Part shown: positions 50,701-61,681 of the stretch, piece by piece
How the letters are laid out: every line of letters starts with the position of its first letter
Numbering within the stretch: position 1 is the first letter of the stretch
Assembly (NCBI RefSeq): GCF_040712315.1
Contig: NC_134020.1
Location: 9,121,936-9,185,935, forward strand
Source of the DNA: Castanea sativa
Lineage: Eukaryota > Streptophyta > Magnoliopsida > Fagales > Fagaceae
Direction of reading: 5' to 3'
DNA: 64,000 nt
Program-made: the position numbers and the translations under genes
Notes under the pieces: model-generated
Told to the model about the DNA's origin: nothing
Seen by the model: the letters and a program-made list of their open reading frames with translations, nothing else
Databases searched by the model: none

Positions 50701-53700
50701 GACCCGGCATAACTAAGGTTCTGTTTAACAAATGACAAGACATCAATTTCCACAAGGTTTGTGGTCCGAGGACTACACTTAACCAAGTTTCTGTTTGATT
50801 CTTAAGAACAGTAACTTCAAATGTTAATTTCCCCAAAGTAGGAGGTCCGAGGACCCGGCATAACTAAGGTTCTGTTTAACAAATGACAAGACATCAATTT
50901 CCACAAGGTTTGTGGTCCGAGGACTACACTTAACCAAGTTTCCGTTTGATTCTTAAGAACAGTAACTTCAAATGTTAATTTTCCCAAAGTAGGAGGTCCG
51001 AGGACCCGGCATAACTAAGGTTCTGTTTAACAAATGACAAAACATCAATTTCCACAAGGTTTGTGGTCCGAGGACTACACTTAACCAAGATTAACTAATA
51101 TTCTTAAGAACAGTAACTTCAAATGTTAATTTCCCCAAAGTAGGAGGTCCGAGGACCCGGCATAACTAAGGTTCTGTTTAACAAATGACAAGACATCAAT
51201 TTCCACAAGGTTTGTGGTCCGAGGACTACACTTAACCAAGTTTCTGTTTGATTCTTAAGAACAGTAACTTCAAATGTTAATTTCCCCAAAGTAGGAGGTC
51301 CGAGGACCCGGCATAACTAAGGTTCTGTTTAACAAATGACAAGACATCAATTTCCACAAGGTTTGTGGTCCGAGGACTACACTTAACCAAGTTTCTGTTT
51401 GATTCTTAAGAACAGTAACTTCAAATGTTAATTTCCCCAAAGTAGGAGGTCCGAGGACCCGGCATAACTAAGGTTCTGTTTAACAAATGACAAGACATCA
51501 ATTTCCACAAGGTTTGTGGTCCGAGGACTACACTTAACCAAGTTTCTGTTTGATTCTTAAGAACAGTAACTTCAAATGTTAATTTCCCCAAAGTAGGAGG
51601 TCCGAGGACCCGGCATAACTAAGGTTCTGTTTAACAAATGACAAGACATCAATTTCCACAAGGTTTGTGGTCCGAGGACTACACTTAACCAAGTTTCTGT
51701 TTGATTCTTAAGAACAGTAACTTCAAATGTTAATTTCCCCAAAGTAGGAGGTCCGAGGACCCGGCATAACTAAGGTTCTGTTTAACAAATGACAAGACAT
51801 CAATTTCCACAAGGTTTGTGGTCCGAGGACTACACTTAACCAAGTTTCTGTTTGATTCTTAAGAACAGTAACTTCAAATGTTAATTTCCCCAAAGTAGGA
51901 GGTCTGAGGACCCGTCATAACTAAGGTTCTGTTTAACAAATGACAAGACATCAATTTCCACAAGGTTTGTGGTCCGAGGACTACACTTAACCAAGTTTCT
52001 GTTTGATTCTTAAGAACAGTAACTTCAAATGTTAATTTCCCCAAAGTAGGAGGTCCGAGGACCCGGCATAACTAAGGTTCTGCTTAACAAATGACAAGAC
52101 ATCAATTTCCACAAGGTTTGTGGTCCGAGGACTACACTTAACCAAGTTTCTGTTTGATTCTTAAGAACAGTAACTTCAAATGTTAATTTCCCCAAAGTAG
52201 GAGGTCCGAGGACCCGGCATAACTAAGGTTCTGTTTAACAAATGACAAGACATCAATTTCCACAAGGTTTGTGGTCCGAGGACTACACTTAACCAAGTTT
52301 CTGTTTGATTCTTAAGAACAGTAACTTCAAATGTTAATTTCCCCAAAGTAGGAGGTCCGAGGACCCGGCATAACTAAGGTTCTGTTTAACAAATGACAAG
52401 ACATCAATTTCCACAAGGTTTGTGGTCCGAGGACTACACTTAACCAAGTTTCTGTTTGATTCTTAAGAACAGTAACTTCAAATGTTAATTTCCCCAAAGT
52501 AGGAGGTCCGAGGACCCGGCATAACTAAGGTTCTGTTTAACAAATGACAAGACATCAATTTCCACAAGGTTTGTGGTCCGAGGACTACACTTAACCAAGT
52601 TTCTGTTGATTCTTAAGAACAGTAACTTCAAATGTTAATTTTCCCAAAGTAGGAGGTCCGAGGACCCGGCATAACTAAGGTTCTGTTTAACAAATGACAA
52701 GACATCAATTTCCACAAGGTTTGTGGTCCGAGGACTACACTTAACCAAGTTTCTTGTTGATTCTTAAGAACAGTAACTTCAAATGTTAATTTCCCCAAAG
52801 TAGGAGGTCCGAGGACCCGGCATAACTAAGGTTCTGTTTAACAAATGACAAGACATCAATTTCTACAAGGTTTGTGGTCCGAGGACTACACTTAACCAAG
52901 TTTCTGTTTGATTCTTAAGAACAGTAACTTCAAATGTTAATTTCCCCAAAGTAGGAGGTCTTATATCCGGCATAACTAAGGTTCTGTTTAACAAATGACA
53001 AAACATCAATTTCTACAAGGTTTGTGGTCCGAGGACTACACTTAACCAAGTTTCTTTTTTATTCTTAAGAACAGTAACTTCAAATGTTAATTTCCCCAAA
53101 GTAGGAGGTCTGAGGACCGGCATAACTAAGGTTCTTTTTCACAAATGACAAGACATCAATTTCCACAAGGTTTGTGGTCCGAGGACTACACTTAACCAAG
53201 TTTCTGTTTGATTCTTAAGAACAGTAACTTCAAATGTTAATTTCCCCAAAGTAGGAGGTCTGAGGACCCGGCATAACTAAGGTTCTGTTTAACAAATGAC
53301 AAGACATCAATTTCCACAAGGTTTGTGGTCCGAGGACTACACTTAACCAAGTTTCTTTTTTATTCTTAAGAACAGTAACTTCAAATGTTAATTTCCCCAA
53401 AGTAGGAGGTCCGAGGACCCGGCATAACTAAGGTTCTGTTTAACAAATGACAAGACATCAATTTCCACAAGGTTTGTGGTCCGAGGACTACACTTAACCA
53501 AGTTTCTGTTTGATTCTTAAGAACAGTAACTTCAAATGTTAATTTCCCCAAAGTAGGAGGTCCGAGGACACGGCATAACTAAGGTTCTGTTTAACAAATG
53601 ACAAGACATCAATTTCCACAAGGTTTGTGGTCCGAGGACTACACTTAACCAAGTTTCTGTTTGATTCTTAAGAACAGTAACTTCAAATGTTAATTTCCCC

Positions 53701-56256
53701 AAAGTAGGAGGTCCGAGGACCCGGCATAACTAAGGTTCTGTTTAACAAATGACAAGACATCAATTTCCACAAGGTTTGTGGTCCGAGGACTACACTTAAC
53801 CAAGTTTCCGTTTGATTCTTAAGAACAGTAACTTCAAATGTTAATTTTCCCAAAGTAGGAGGTCCGAGGACCCGGCATAACTAAGGTTCTGTTTAACAAA
53901 TGACAAGACATCAATTTCCACAAGGTTTGTGGTCCGAGGACTACACTTAACCAAGTTTCTGTTTGATTCTTAAGAACAGTAACTTCAAATGTTAATTTCC
54001 CCAAAGTAGGAGGTCCGAGGACCCGGCATAACTAAGGTTCTGTTTAACAAATGACAAGACATCAATTTTCACAAGTTTTGTGGTCCGAGGACTACACTTA
54101 ACCAAGTTTCCGTTTGATTCTTAAGAACAGTAACTTCAAATGTTAATTTCCCCAAAGTAGGAGGTCCGAGGACCCGGCATAACTAAGGTTCTGTTTAACA
54201 AATGACAAGACATCAATTTCCACAAGGTTTGTGGTCCGAGGACTACACTTAACCAAGTTTCTGTTTGATTCTTAAGAACAGTAACTTCAAATGTTAATTT
54301 CCCCAAAGTAGGAGGTCTGAGGTCCCGGCATAACTAAGGTTCTGTTTAACAAATGACAAAACATCAATTTCCACAAGGTTTGTGGTCCGAGGACTACACT
54401 TAACCAAGTTTCTGTTTGATTCTTAAGAACAGTAACTTCAAATGTTAATTTCCCCAAAGTAGGAGGTCCGAGGACCCGGCATAACTAAGGTTCTGTTTAA
54501 CAAATGACAAGACATCAATTTCCACAAGGTTTGTGGTCCGAGGACTACACTTAACCAAGTTTCTGTTTGATTCTTAAGAACAGTAACTTCAAATGTTAAT
54601 TTCCCCAAAGTAGGAGGTCCGAGGACCCGGCATAACTAAGGTTCTGTTTAACAAATGACAAGACATCAATTTCCACAAGGTTTGTGGTCCGAGGACTACA
54701 CTTAACCAAGTTTCTGTTTGATTCTTAAGAACAGTAACTTCAAATGTTAATTTCCCCAAAGTAGGAGGTCCGAGGACCCGGCATAACTAAGGTTCTGTTT
54801 AACAAATGACAAGACATCAATTTCCACAAGGTTTGTGGTCCGAGGACTACACTTAACCAAGTTTCTATTTGATTCTTAAGAACAGTAACTTCAAATGTTA
54901 ATTTCCCCAAAGTAGGAGGTCCGAGGACCCGGCATAACTAAGGTTCTGTTTAACAAATGACAAGACATCAATTTCCACAAGGTTTGTGGTCCGAGGACTA
55001 CACTTAACCAAGTTTCTGTTTGATTCTTAAGAACAGTAACTTCAAATGTTAATTTCCCCAAAGTAGGAGGTCCGAGGACCCGGCATAACTAAGGTTCTGT
55101 TTAACAAATGACAAGACATCAATTTCCACAAGGTTTGTGGTCCGAGGACTGAACTTAACCAAGTTTCTGTTTGATTCTTAAGAACAGTAACTTCAAATGT
55201 TAATTTTCCCAAAGTAGGAGGTCCGAAGACCCGGCATAACTAAGGTTCTGTTTAACAAATGACAAGACATCAATTTCCACGAGGTTTGTGGTCCGAGGAC
55301 TGCACTTAACCAAGTTTCTATTTGATTCTTAAGGACAGTAACTTCAAATGTTAATTTCCCCAAAGTAGGAGGTCTGAAGACCCGGCATAACTAAGGTTCT
55401 GTTTAACAAATGACAAGACATCAATTTCCACAAGGTTTGTGGTCCGAGAACTGCACTTAACCAAGTTTCTGTTTGATTCTTTAAAAGTGATAACGTCAAA
55501 TGTTAATTTCCCCAAAGTAGGAGGTCCGAAGACCCGGCATAACTAAGGTTCTGTTTAACAAATGACATGACATCAATTTCCACGAGGTTTGGGGTCCGAG
55601 AACTGCACTTAACCATGTTTCTGTTTGATTCTTAAGAACAGTAACTTCAAATGTTAATTTCCCCAAAGTAGGAGGTCCGAAGACCCGGCATAACTAAGGT
55701 TCTGTTTAACAAATGACAAGACATCAATTTCCACGACGTTTGTGGTCCGAGGACTGCACTTAACCAAGTTTCTGTTTGATTCTTAAGAACAGTAACTTCA
55801 AATGTTAATTTCCCCAAAGTAGGAGGTCCGAAGACCCGGTATAACTAAGGTTCTGTTTAACAAATGACAAGACATCAATTTCCACGAGGTTTGTGGTCCG
55901 AGGACTGCACTTAACCAAGTTTCTGTTTGATTCTTAAGAACAGTAACTTCAAATGTTAATTTCCCCAAAGTAGGAGGTCTGAAGACCCGGCATAACTAAG
56001 GTTCTGTTTAACAAATGACAAGACATCAATTTCCACAAGGTTTGTGGTCCGAGGACTGCACTTAACCAAGTTTCTGTTTGATTCTTAAGGACAGTAACTT
56101 CAAATGTTAATTTCCCCAAAGTAGGAGGTCCGAAGACCCGACATGACTAAGGTTCTGTTTAACAAATGACAAGACATCAATTTCCACGAGGTTTGTGGTC
56201 CGAGGACTGCACTTAACCAAGTTTCTGTTTGATTCTTAAGAACAATAACTTCATGC
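32800..56256. repeat. 151-bp tandem satellite array, about 155 copies (23.4 kb)
   Basis: The period is 151 bp throughout, measured between identical words, with occasional 1-3-bp indels. Each unit has two related halves, each opening with GGTCCGARGAC (spacing 81 and 70 bp). Units of type A (CCGAAGACC, CACGAGG, CTGCAC) fill about 32.8-40.6 kb and 55.2-56.25 kb. Type B units (CCGAGGACC, CACAAGG, CTACAC) fill about 41.0-55.1 kb. Multi-unit blocks recur at exact multiples of 151. It lies between pol and the antisense ORF. No long ORF exists; open stretches at 33166-33480 and 47346-47540 are chance readings of the repeat. Tandem repeats in this region are known for Tat-lineage elements; this size is exceptional in my judgement. 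Confidence 0.97.
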
Positions 56257-56306
56257 GTCAGAGGTAGTCATAACTTCGAAATGTTCACCGATAAAAGCAC
56301 ATTTTA
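56257..56306 (-). other. Short junction between pol and the satellite array
   Basis: Fifty bases separate the pol stop (56307-56309) from the last recognisable monomer, which breaks off after AACAATAACTTCATG. Nothing else is seen. Confidence 0.5.
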
Positions 56307-59300
56307 TTAATAATAATATCTTCTAAGATTATTTACATTCCAGGGGCGTGGTACAATTCTTTCATCTAGGTCAGCTAGCCGATATGACCCTATGCCTGCT
56401 ACTGATACAATGCGGTAGGGGCCTTCCCAGTTGGGTCCTAACTTACCCCAAGCTGGGTTCTTAGAAGCGCCCACAACTTTTCTTAGTACGAGATCACCAG
56501 GTGCAAGTGGCCTTAGCCTCACGTGGGCGTCATAACCCCGTTTTAGCTTCTGTTGATAATAAGCCATTTGGACCATCGCTGCCTCGCGCCGTTCCTCAAG
56601 CAAATCTAGGCCTTTTTCCAGGAGTCCATTGTTACTCTCCGGGCTAAAGGAGCTGGTCTTTAGGGTGGGAAAACTAGATTCCAGAGGTATCACCGCCTCG
56701 GCTCCATAAGTCATAGAGAATGGAGTTTCTCCAGTGGACCTGCGCGGTGTGGTCCGATACGTCCACAGAACATGAGGGAGCTCTTCTACCCATCTGCCTT
56801 TCGCATCATCCAACCTTTTCTTCAGCCCACTGACAATGACTTTGTTAACGGCCTCGGCCTGCCCATTTCCTCGAGGATAAGCTGGGGTGGAATACCTATT
56901 TATAATACCCATGTCACCACAGTACTTCCTAAAAGCCTTACTGTCGAACTGAACACCATTGTCTGAGATGAGTGTGTGTGGTATACCGAATCTGGTAACG
57001 ATGTTTTTCCAGACAAACTTCTTAGAGTCAATATCTCTTATATTTGCTAAGGGCTCGGCCTCAACCCATTTAGTAAAATAGTCTGTTCCCACGAGAAGCC
57101 ATCTCTTATTGCCTGTTGCCCTCGGAAATGGCCCAACTATGTCTAGTCCCCACTGTGCGAAGGGCCAAGGACTAGAAAGGGGGTTAAGAACTCCTCCAAG
57201 TTGATGAATATTAGGAGCAAACCTCTGACACTGATCACATTTCCTGGCATAGTCTTGGGCCTCTCTTTGCATATTGGGCCACCAATAACCCTGAGTCAGA
57301 GCTCTGTGGGCTAAGGATCTTCCCCCAGTGTGGCTGCCACAAATCCCTTCATGCAATTCTTCTAGAAGCCCTTCCGTTAAATCAGGGTGTACACACAACA
57401 AGTACGGTCCTGAAAAGGATCGTTTGTACAGTTTTTGATCCTCGGACAGCCAGAAACGTGGCGCCTTTCGGCGTATCTTATCTGCTTCGGATTTGTCCTC
57501 AGGAAGGACATCATCCCTAAGAAAAGATACGACCGGGTCGATCCAACTAGGTCCAGGCCTTATTAGATGGATACGAGGTGCGTTGGTAATGACAAGAGAG
57601 GGCTCTAGTAAATCCTCAACGAGGATAACCCTAGGTACACCTTGAGCCGAGGACGTTGCTAGCGTGGCTAAGGAGTCTGCATGGGTGTTTCCGCTCCGAG
57701 AGATATGAGTTAAGGCAAAGGAGCCAAATTGAGTTTGCTGACGCTTAATCTGGGCCAAATATTCCTGCATCCTTGGATCTCTAGCCTCCATGGTTCCCGT
57801 GACCTGGCCGACCACCAGTTGAGAATCCGAGAAGATGTGGATTTCCCTTCCGCCCATCCTATGCACCATTTTCATGCCTACCAAGACTGCTTCGTATTCG
57901 GCCTCATTGTTAGTAGCCGAGAACGCCAATCTCAAAGATTTTTCGAAGACAATTCCCTCTGGGGACGTTAGAACGAGTCCAACACCAGATCCTCTCTGAT
58001 TAGCCGCCCCATCCACATACACTTTCCAAATCGGAGGCATGGCAGCTGTAATCACACCAACTGATTTTTCATCCATGTGTGCTTCTTTTAGAGTTTCTTC
58101 CAGTAAGGGCTCGGCAAATTCCGCCACCAGGTCTGCGAGAACCTGGCCTTTCACCGAGGTGCGAGGCTTGTACTTAACGTCAAAAGCCCCCAGGATAGTC
58201 CCCCATTTTGCTATCCTTCCTGAGTAGTCGGCGCTACGCAGCACTGCCTTAAGGGGCAATTGGGTCAGAACAACCACTGTGTGGGACTGAAAATAATGGG
58301 GAAGCTTTCGCGTGGCATGAACCACGGCCAAGAGCGCTTTCTCTAAGGGTTGATAACGCACCTCGGCATCACCCAAAGATTTACTAACGTAATATACCGG
58401 TCTTTGCACCCCATTATCATCTCTTATCAAGACCAGGCTAACCGCGTGGACGGCCACTGCCAGATAAGCAAACAAAATCTCATGCGCCTCGGGACGAGAC
58501 AGAATGGGTGGCCGGGAAAGATATTGCTTGAGCTGTTGAAAAGCTAACTCGCAGTCCTCGGTCCATTGAAACCCTTTCCACTTATTCAACAGTTGGAAGA
58601 ATGGACGACACCGGTCAGCTGACCGAGATATGAACCTGTTCAAAGCGGCAATCATTCCTGTCAACCTTTGAATTTCTTTTGGGTTCCGAGGAGGCTGCAA
58701 GTCCTGAATAGCCTTAACCTGCACTGGATTTACCTCTATGCCTCTATGAGTAATCATGTATCCCAAGAACTTTCCAGACCCCACGCCGAAAGAGCATTTT
58801 GAGGCGTTGAGGCGCAACTTGTACCTTCTCAATATCTGAAAAGTGTCGGCCAAATCTTTCACGTGTGAGGGTATTGTTTTGCTTTTCACCACCATATCGT
58901 CAACGTATACTTCAATGGTTTTCCCCATTTGCTGTTCGAACATTCTGGTCATCATCCTTTGATAGGTAGCCCCAGCATTCTTCAGACCGAACGGCATGAC
59001 CTTATAATGGTAATTCCCCGTCGGTGTAATGAAGGCAGTCTTCTCCTGATCCTCTAGTGCCAAGGGAATCTGGTGATAACCCTGGAAGGCGTCTAAGAAA
59101 CTCATCCGAGGATGTCCGACAGTGGCATCCACCAGTTGATCAATACGTGGCATTGGGAACGAATCTTTAGGGCAGGCCTTGTTCAGATCAGTAAAGTCCA
59201 CACATACCCTCCACGTTCCATTTTTCTTTTTAACGACGACTGTATGGGCCAACCACTCAGGGTAGAAAACTTCTTTGATGGCCCCAGCCCTCTTGAGTTT

Positions 59301-59621
59301 AAGCACCTCTTCCTTCACAGCCTCGGAATGTTCCCTGGAAGAGCGCCGAGGTGGCTGCCTTCTCGGAATAATAGCCGGGTTGACATTTAGGTGATGACAA
59401 ATGAAGCCCGGATCCACGCCTGGGGCTTCATAAGGATCCCACGCAAAAACATCAACATTATCCTTCAAGAACTCTAACAACTCCATCTTCTCTTGGTGTG
59501 GCAAAAGTACACCGACTTGGAAGAATCTCTCCGGGTCATCGGCCACTAGAAACTTCTCTAATCCCTCGCACTGTGTCTCATCTCCTGTCACCACTCCAGA
59601 TGAATCAGGAGCCGTTAACTG
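56307..59621 (-). CDS. Tat-element Pol: RT, degenerate RNase H, second RNase H, integrase
   Basis: An uninterrupted frame of 1104 codons follows the amber stop at 59624-59622. Numbering from GTG 59594: RT about 105-295 with YVDDM at 230-234; a first RNase H about 340-490 that lacks the usual acidic residues (FAYLAVAVHAVS, LTQLPLK) and is probably only structural; a second RNase H about 522-650 with D528 (YVDGAA), E564/E567 (NNEAEYEA), D590 (FSDSQ) and D640 (HADSLA); integrase with an HHCC zinc finger (HEGICGSH…CDQC), D818, D878 and E914, a DD35E spacing. All key residues of the second RNase H and of integrase are present. There is no ATG near the start (first Met is residue 36), so translation probably depends on the upstream gag frame. 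Confidence 0.93.
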   Translation of the reverse strand, partial: QLTAPDSSGVVTGDETQCEGLEKFLVADDPERFFQVGVLLPHQEKMELLEFLKDNVDVFAWDPYEAPGVDPGFICHHLNVNPAIIPRRQPPRRSSREHSEAVKEEVLKLKRAGAIKEVFYPEWLAHTVVVKKKNGTWRVCVDFTDLNKACPKDSFPMPRIDQLVDATVGHPRMSFLDAFQGYHQIPLALEDQEKTAFITPTGNYHYKVMPFGLKNAGATYQRMMTRMFEQQMGKTIEVYVDDMVVKSKTIPSHVKDLADTFQILRRYKLRLNASKCSFGVGSGKFLGYMITHRGIEVNPVQVKAIQDLQPPRNPKEIQRLTGMIAALNRFISRSADRCRPFFQLLNKWKGFQWTEDCELAFQQLKQYLSRPPILSRPEAHEILFAYLAVAVHAVSLVLIRDDNGVQRPVYYVSKSLGDAEVRYQPLEKALLAVVHATRKLPHYFQSHTVVVLTQLPLKAVLRSADYSGRIAKWGTILGAFDVKYKPRTSVKGQVLADLVAEFAEPLLEETLKEAHMDEKSVGVITAAMPPIWKVYVDGAANQRGSGVGLVLTSPEGIVFEKSLRLAFSATNNEAEYEAVLVGMKMVHRMGGREIHIFSDSQLVVGQVTGTMEARDPRMQEYLAQIKRQQTQFGSFALTHISRSGNTHADSLATLATSSAQGVPRVILVEDLLEPSLVITNAPRIHLIRPGPSWIDPVVSFLRDDVLPEDKSEADKIRRKAPRFWLSEDQKLYKRSFSGPYLLCVHPDLTEGLLEELHEGICGSHTGGRSLAHRALTQGYWWPNMQREAQDYARKCDQCQRFAPNIHQLGGVLNPLSSPWPFAQWGLDIVGPFPRATGNKRWLLVGTDYFTKWVEAEPLANIRDIDSKKFVWKNIVTRFGIPHTLISDNGVQFDSKAFRKYCGDMGIINRYSTPAYPRGNGQAEAVNKVIVSGLKKRLDDAKGRWVEELPHVLWTYRTTPRRSTGETPFSMTYGAEAVIPLESSFPTLKTSSFSPESNNGLLEKGLDLLEERREAAMVQMAYYQQKLKRGYDAHVRLRPLAPGDLVLRKVVGASKNPAWGKLGPNWEGPYRIVSVAGIGSYRLADLDERIVPRPWNVNNLRRYYY

Positions 59622-59624
59622 CTA
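59613..59624 (-). promoter_or_regulatory. Amber codon in a readthrough-type context at the protease/pol boundary
   Basis: The minus strand reads TAG CAG TTA ACG, fitting the UAG-CAR-YYA pattern known to allow stop-codon suppression in plant viral RNAs. Upstream protease and downstream pol share the frame and pol lacks an ATG. Programmed readthrough is an inference. Confidence 0.5.
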
Positions 59625-61634
59625 TAAGTCTTTGTTGATCAAAGCCGAAGACTCGGCTTCTGTCTGATGCAGTACTACAGCCGATATGCACTGCCTGGCT
59701 ACTGATTGGCTGCCGAGGATTTCCTCAACGCATTCCCCCGAGGGGAATTTAACTTTAACATGTAAGGTAGAGGAGACGGCTCCAAGCGCATGCAGCCAAG
59801 GCCTGGCAAGGATGGCCGTGTATGGAGAGTACGCATCAACCACGATGAAGTCCACCTCAACCGTTTCTGAGCCGGATTGAACGGGCAAACGGATCTGTCC
59901 CTTCGGTACAACGGCTCTCCCTTCAAAGCTTATAAGTGGCGAGTCATAAGGAGTAAGGTCTTCCAACTTCAACCTTAACCCCTTAAATAGATCAGGGTAC
60001 ATGATATCTGCACCGCTGCCCTGATCTATCATCACCCTCCTCACGTCATAGTTCCCAATCCTGAGGGTAACCACAAGAGCATCGTCATGGGGCTGGATAG
60101 TCCCTACCTTATCCTCCTCCGAGAAATCTAGGACGGGCAAAGTGCCCTTCAACCTCTTCGGCCTGTGACCCATATCCTCGGTCTGTGGATGGGAAACCGC
60201 CATCACCCTAGTGGGACCTGAGCCGGTCCTGCCAGGGGCAGCGAAGATAACATTAATTGTTCCCAAGGCTGGCCGAGATGTATTGTTCCTCTGGTTGTTT
60301 GAGCCTACTTGACTGACCTGCCCAGTGGGCTGACATAGGTGCTGCTTTAACTTTCCCTCACTGACGAGCTGCTCCAGATGGTTCCACAGGGTCCGACAGT
60401 TCTCGGTAGTGTGGCCCACATCCCGATGGTACTGGCAAAAGAGGTTGTGATTCCTCTTCGCAGGGTCTCCTGCCATCTTATCAGGCTATTTAAAGAAGGG
60501 TTCCTTGCGAACTTTCTCCAACAGCTGATGTACTGGTTCCCGGAATACAGTGTTCACGGCCTGAGGTGCTGCCTAGGCGGACTGTCCAACGTAATCTCTC
60601 CTCGGCCTGTTATTGTGATATCTGTCCGACCTGAAATCCCTTCTCTCCTGCGGGATAACCTTCTCCTTTCCCTTTCCTTGCTGTTGGTCTTCCTCCACTC
60701 TTTTATATTCGTCAATACGGTCCATGAGGTGACGTACACTGCGAACAGGCTTTTTAGTCAAAGACTTTCTCAGGTCGTGATCAGTAGGGAGGCCCACCTT
60801 AAAGGTATTAAGTGCCACCTCATCAAAGTCGCCATCTATCTCATTAAACATCTCCCAGTAACGATCGGAGTACGCTTTCAACGTCTCCCCTTCCCTCATG
60901 GTCATGGATAACAGCGAGTCCAATGGACGAGGTACTCTGCTACACGTGATGAACCGTGAAGCGAATGCCCTGGTAAGCTCCCCAAACGAACTTATAGACC
61001 CCGACTTAAGGCCGTTAAACCACCTCATAGCAACAGGTCCCAGGCTGGAGGGGAAAACTTTGCACATCAGGGTCTCGTTGTGAAAGTGCACCGCCATCCT
61101 CTGGTTAAAGTGACTCACATGCTCCACCGGATCAGTCCGGCCATTATAGATGGTGAAAGTGGGCTGGGTAAACCTTCTGGGAAGCCTTCCTTTCTCAATC
61201 CTCCGTGCAAATGGAGATTTGGAGAGCTGGTGCAACGCCCTACTCATAGCATCGTTGCCTAAGCCCCTAGAACGAGGCTTCTTACATCTGCGAGTTGGCT
61301 GGTCGCCCTCCTCACTGGAGGATGTTACACTGGTGGGAGAGCGCGACCTTGAGCTGTGGCCAGCTCCCCTATCCTCCTCTGAGGAAGAGTTAGATGAGGA
61401 CGGTGAAAACCTACGCTTAGCGCGGCGTAGCTTTCTCTTTAAACGGTTGATTTCCTTCTGCATGGATTTAGAACCCTCATCGTGGGTGGTGCTACCCCCT
61501 TCATGAATATGGCTAGCACCTGGATATTCTGTATGGACACTCCCCTCACGATCTCTTCGATGTTCAAGACGTTCAAAATGATCTTCCGGCTGTGATCCCT
61601 GTGACTCAGCATGGTGAGCACCTAAGCCTGCCAT
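59622..61634 (-). pseudogene. Tat-element Gag-protease with two internal amber codons
   Basis: ATG 61634 opens a frame shared with pol. An Arg/Ser-rich N-terminus is followed by the retrotransposon gag core (FTQPTFTIYNGRTDPVEHV…) and a zinc-knuckle variant CQYHRDVGHTTENC (CX2HX4HX4C). The protease box VMIDQGSGADIMYPDL has catalytic Asp in DQGS, a variant common in Tat elements. TAG at 60575-60573 (GQSA-stop-AAPQ) and TAG near 60484 (PFFK-stop-PDKM) split gag before the knuckle; Gln and Trp codons are the likely ancestors. A third TAG at 59624-59622 ends the protease and is followed in frame by pol. Confidence 0.88.
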
Positions 61635-61657
61635 AGTATCCCTGTCGCTTCTAGACT

Positions 61658-61679
61658 AGATTTCCCACAGACGGCGCCA
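61658..61679 (-). other. Primer-binding site of the Tat element
   Basis: On the minus strand TGGCGCCGTCTGTGGGAAAT follows the 5' LTR by two bases. TGGCGCC is the 3'-end complement used by many Tat/Ogre-like elements. The exact tRNA primer was not checked. Confidence 0.75.
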
Positions 61680-61681
61680 AT

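Noticed and set aside
32800..56256. CRISPR-like array of regular repeats
   Set aside because: There are no unique spacers; the whole 151 bp repeats, and the context is a plant retrotransposon.
60573..60575. Internal gag amber as a second readthrough site (with the amber near 60484)
   Set aside because: Following codons (GCA GCA; CCT GAT) do not fit the leaky context, and the positions match ordinary Gln and Trp codons of related gags.
60378..60911. 177-residue plus-strand ORF
   Set aside because: Antisense shadow of the gag frame, which carries recognisable gag and zinc-knuckle motifs on the minus strand.
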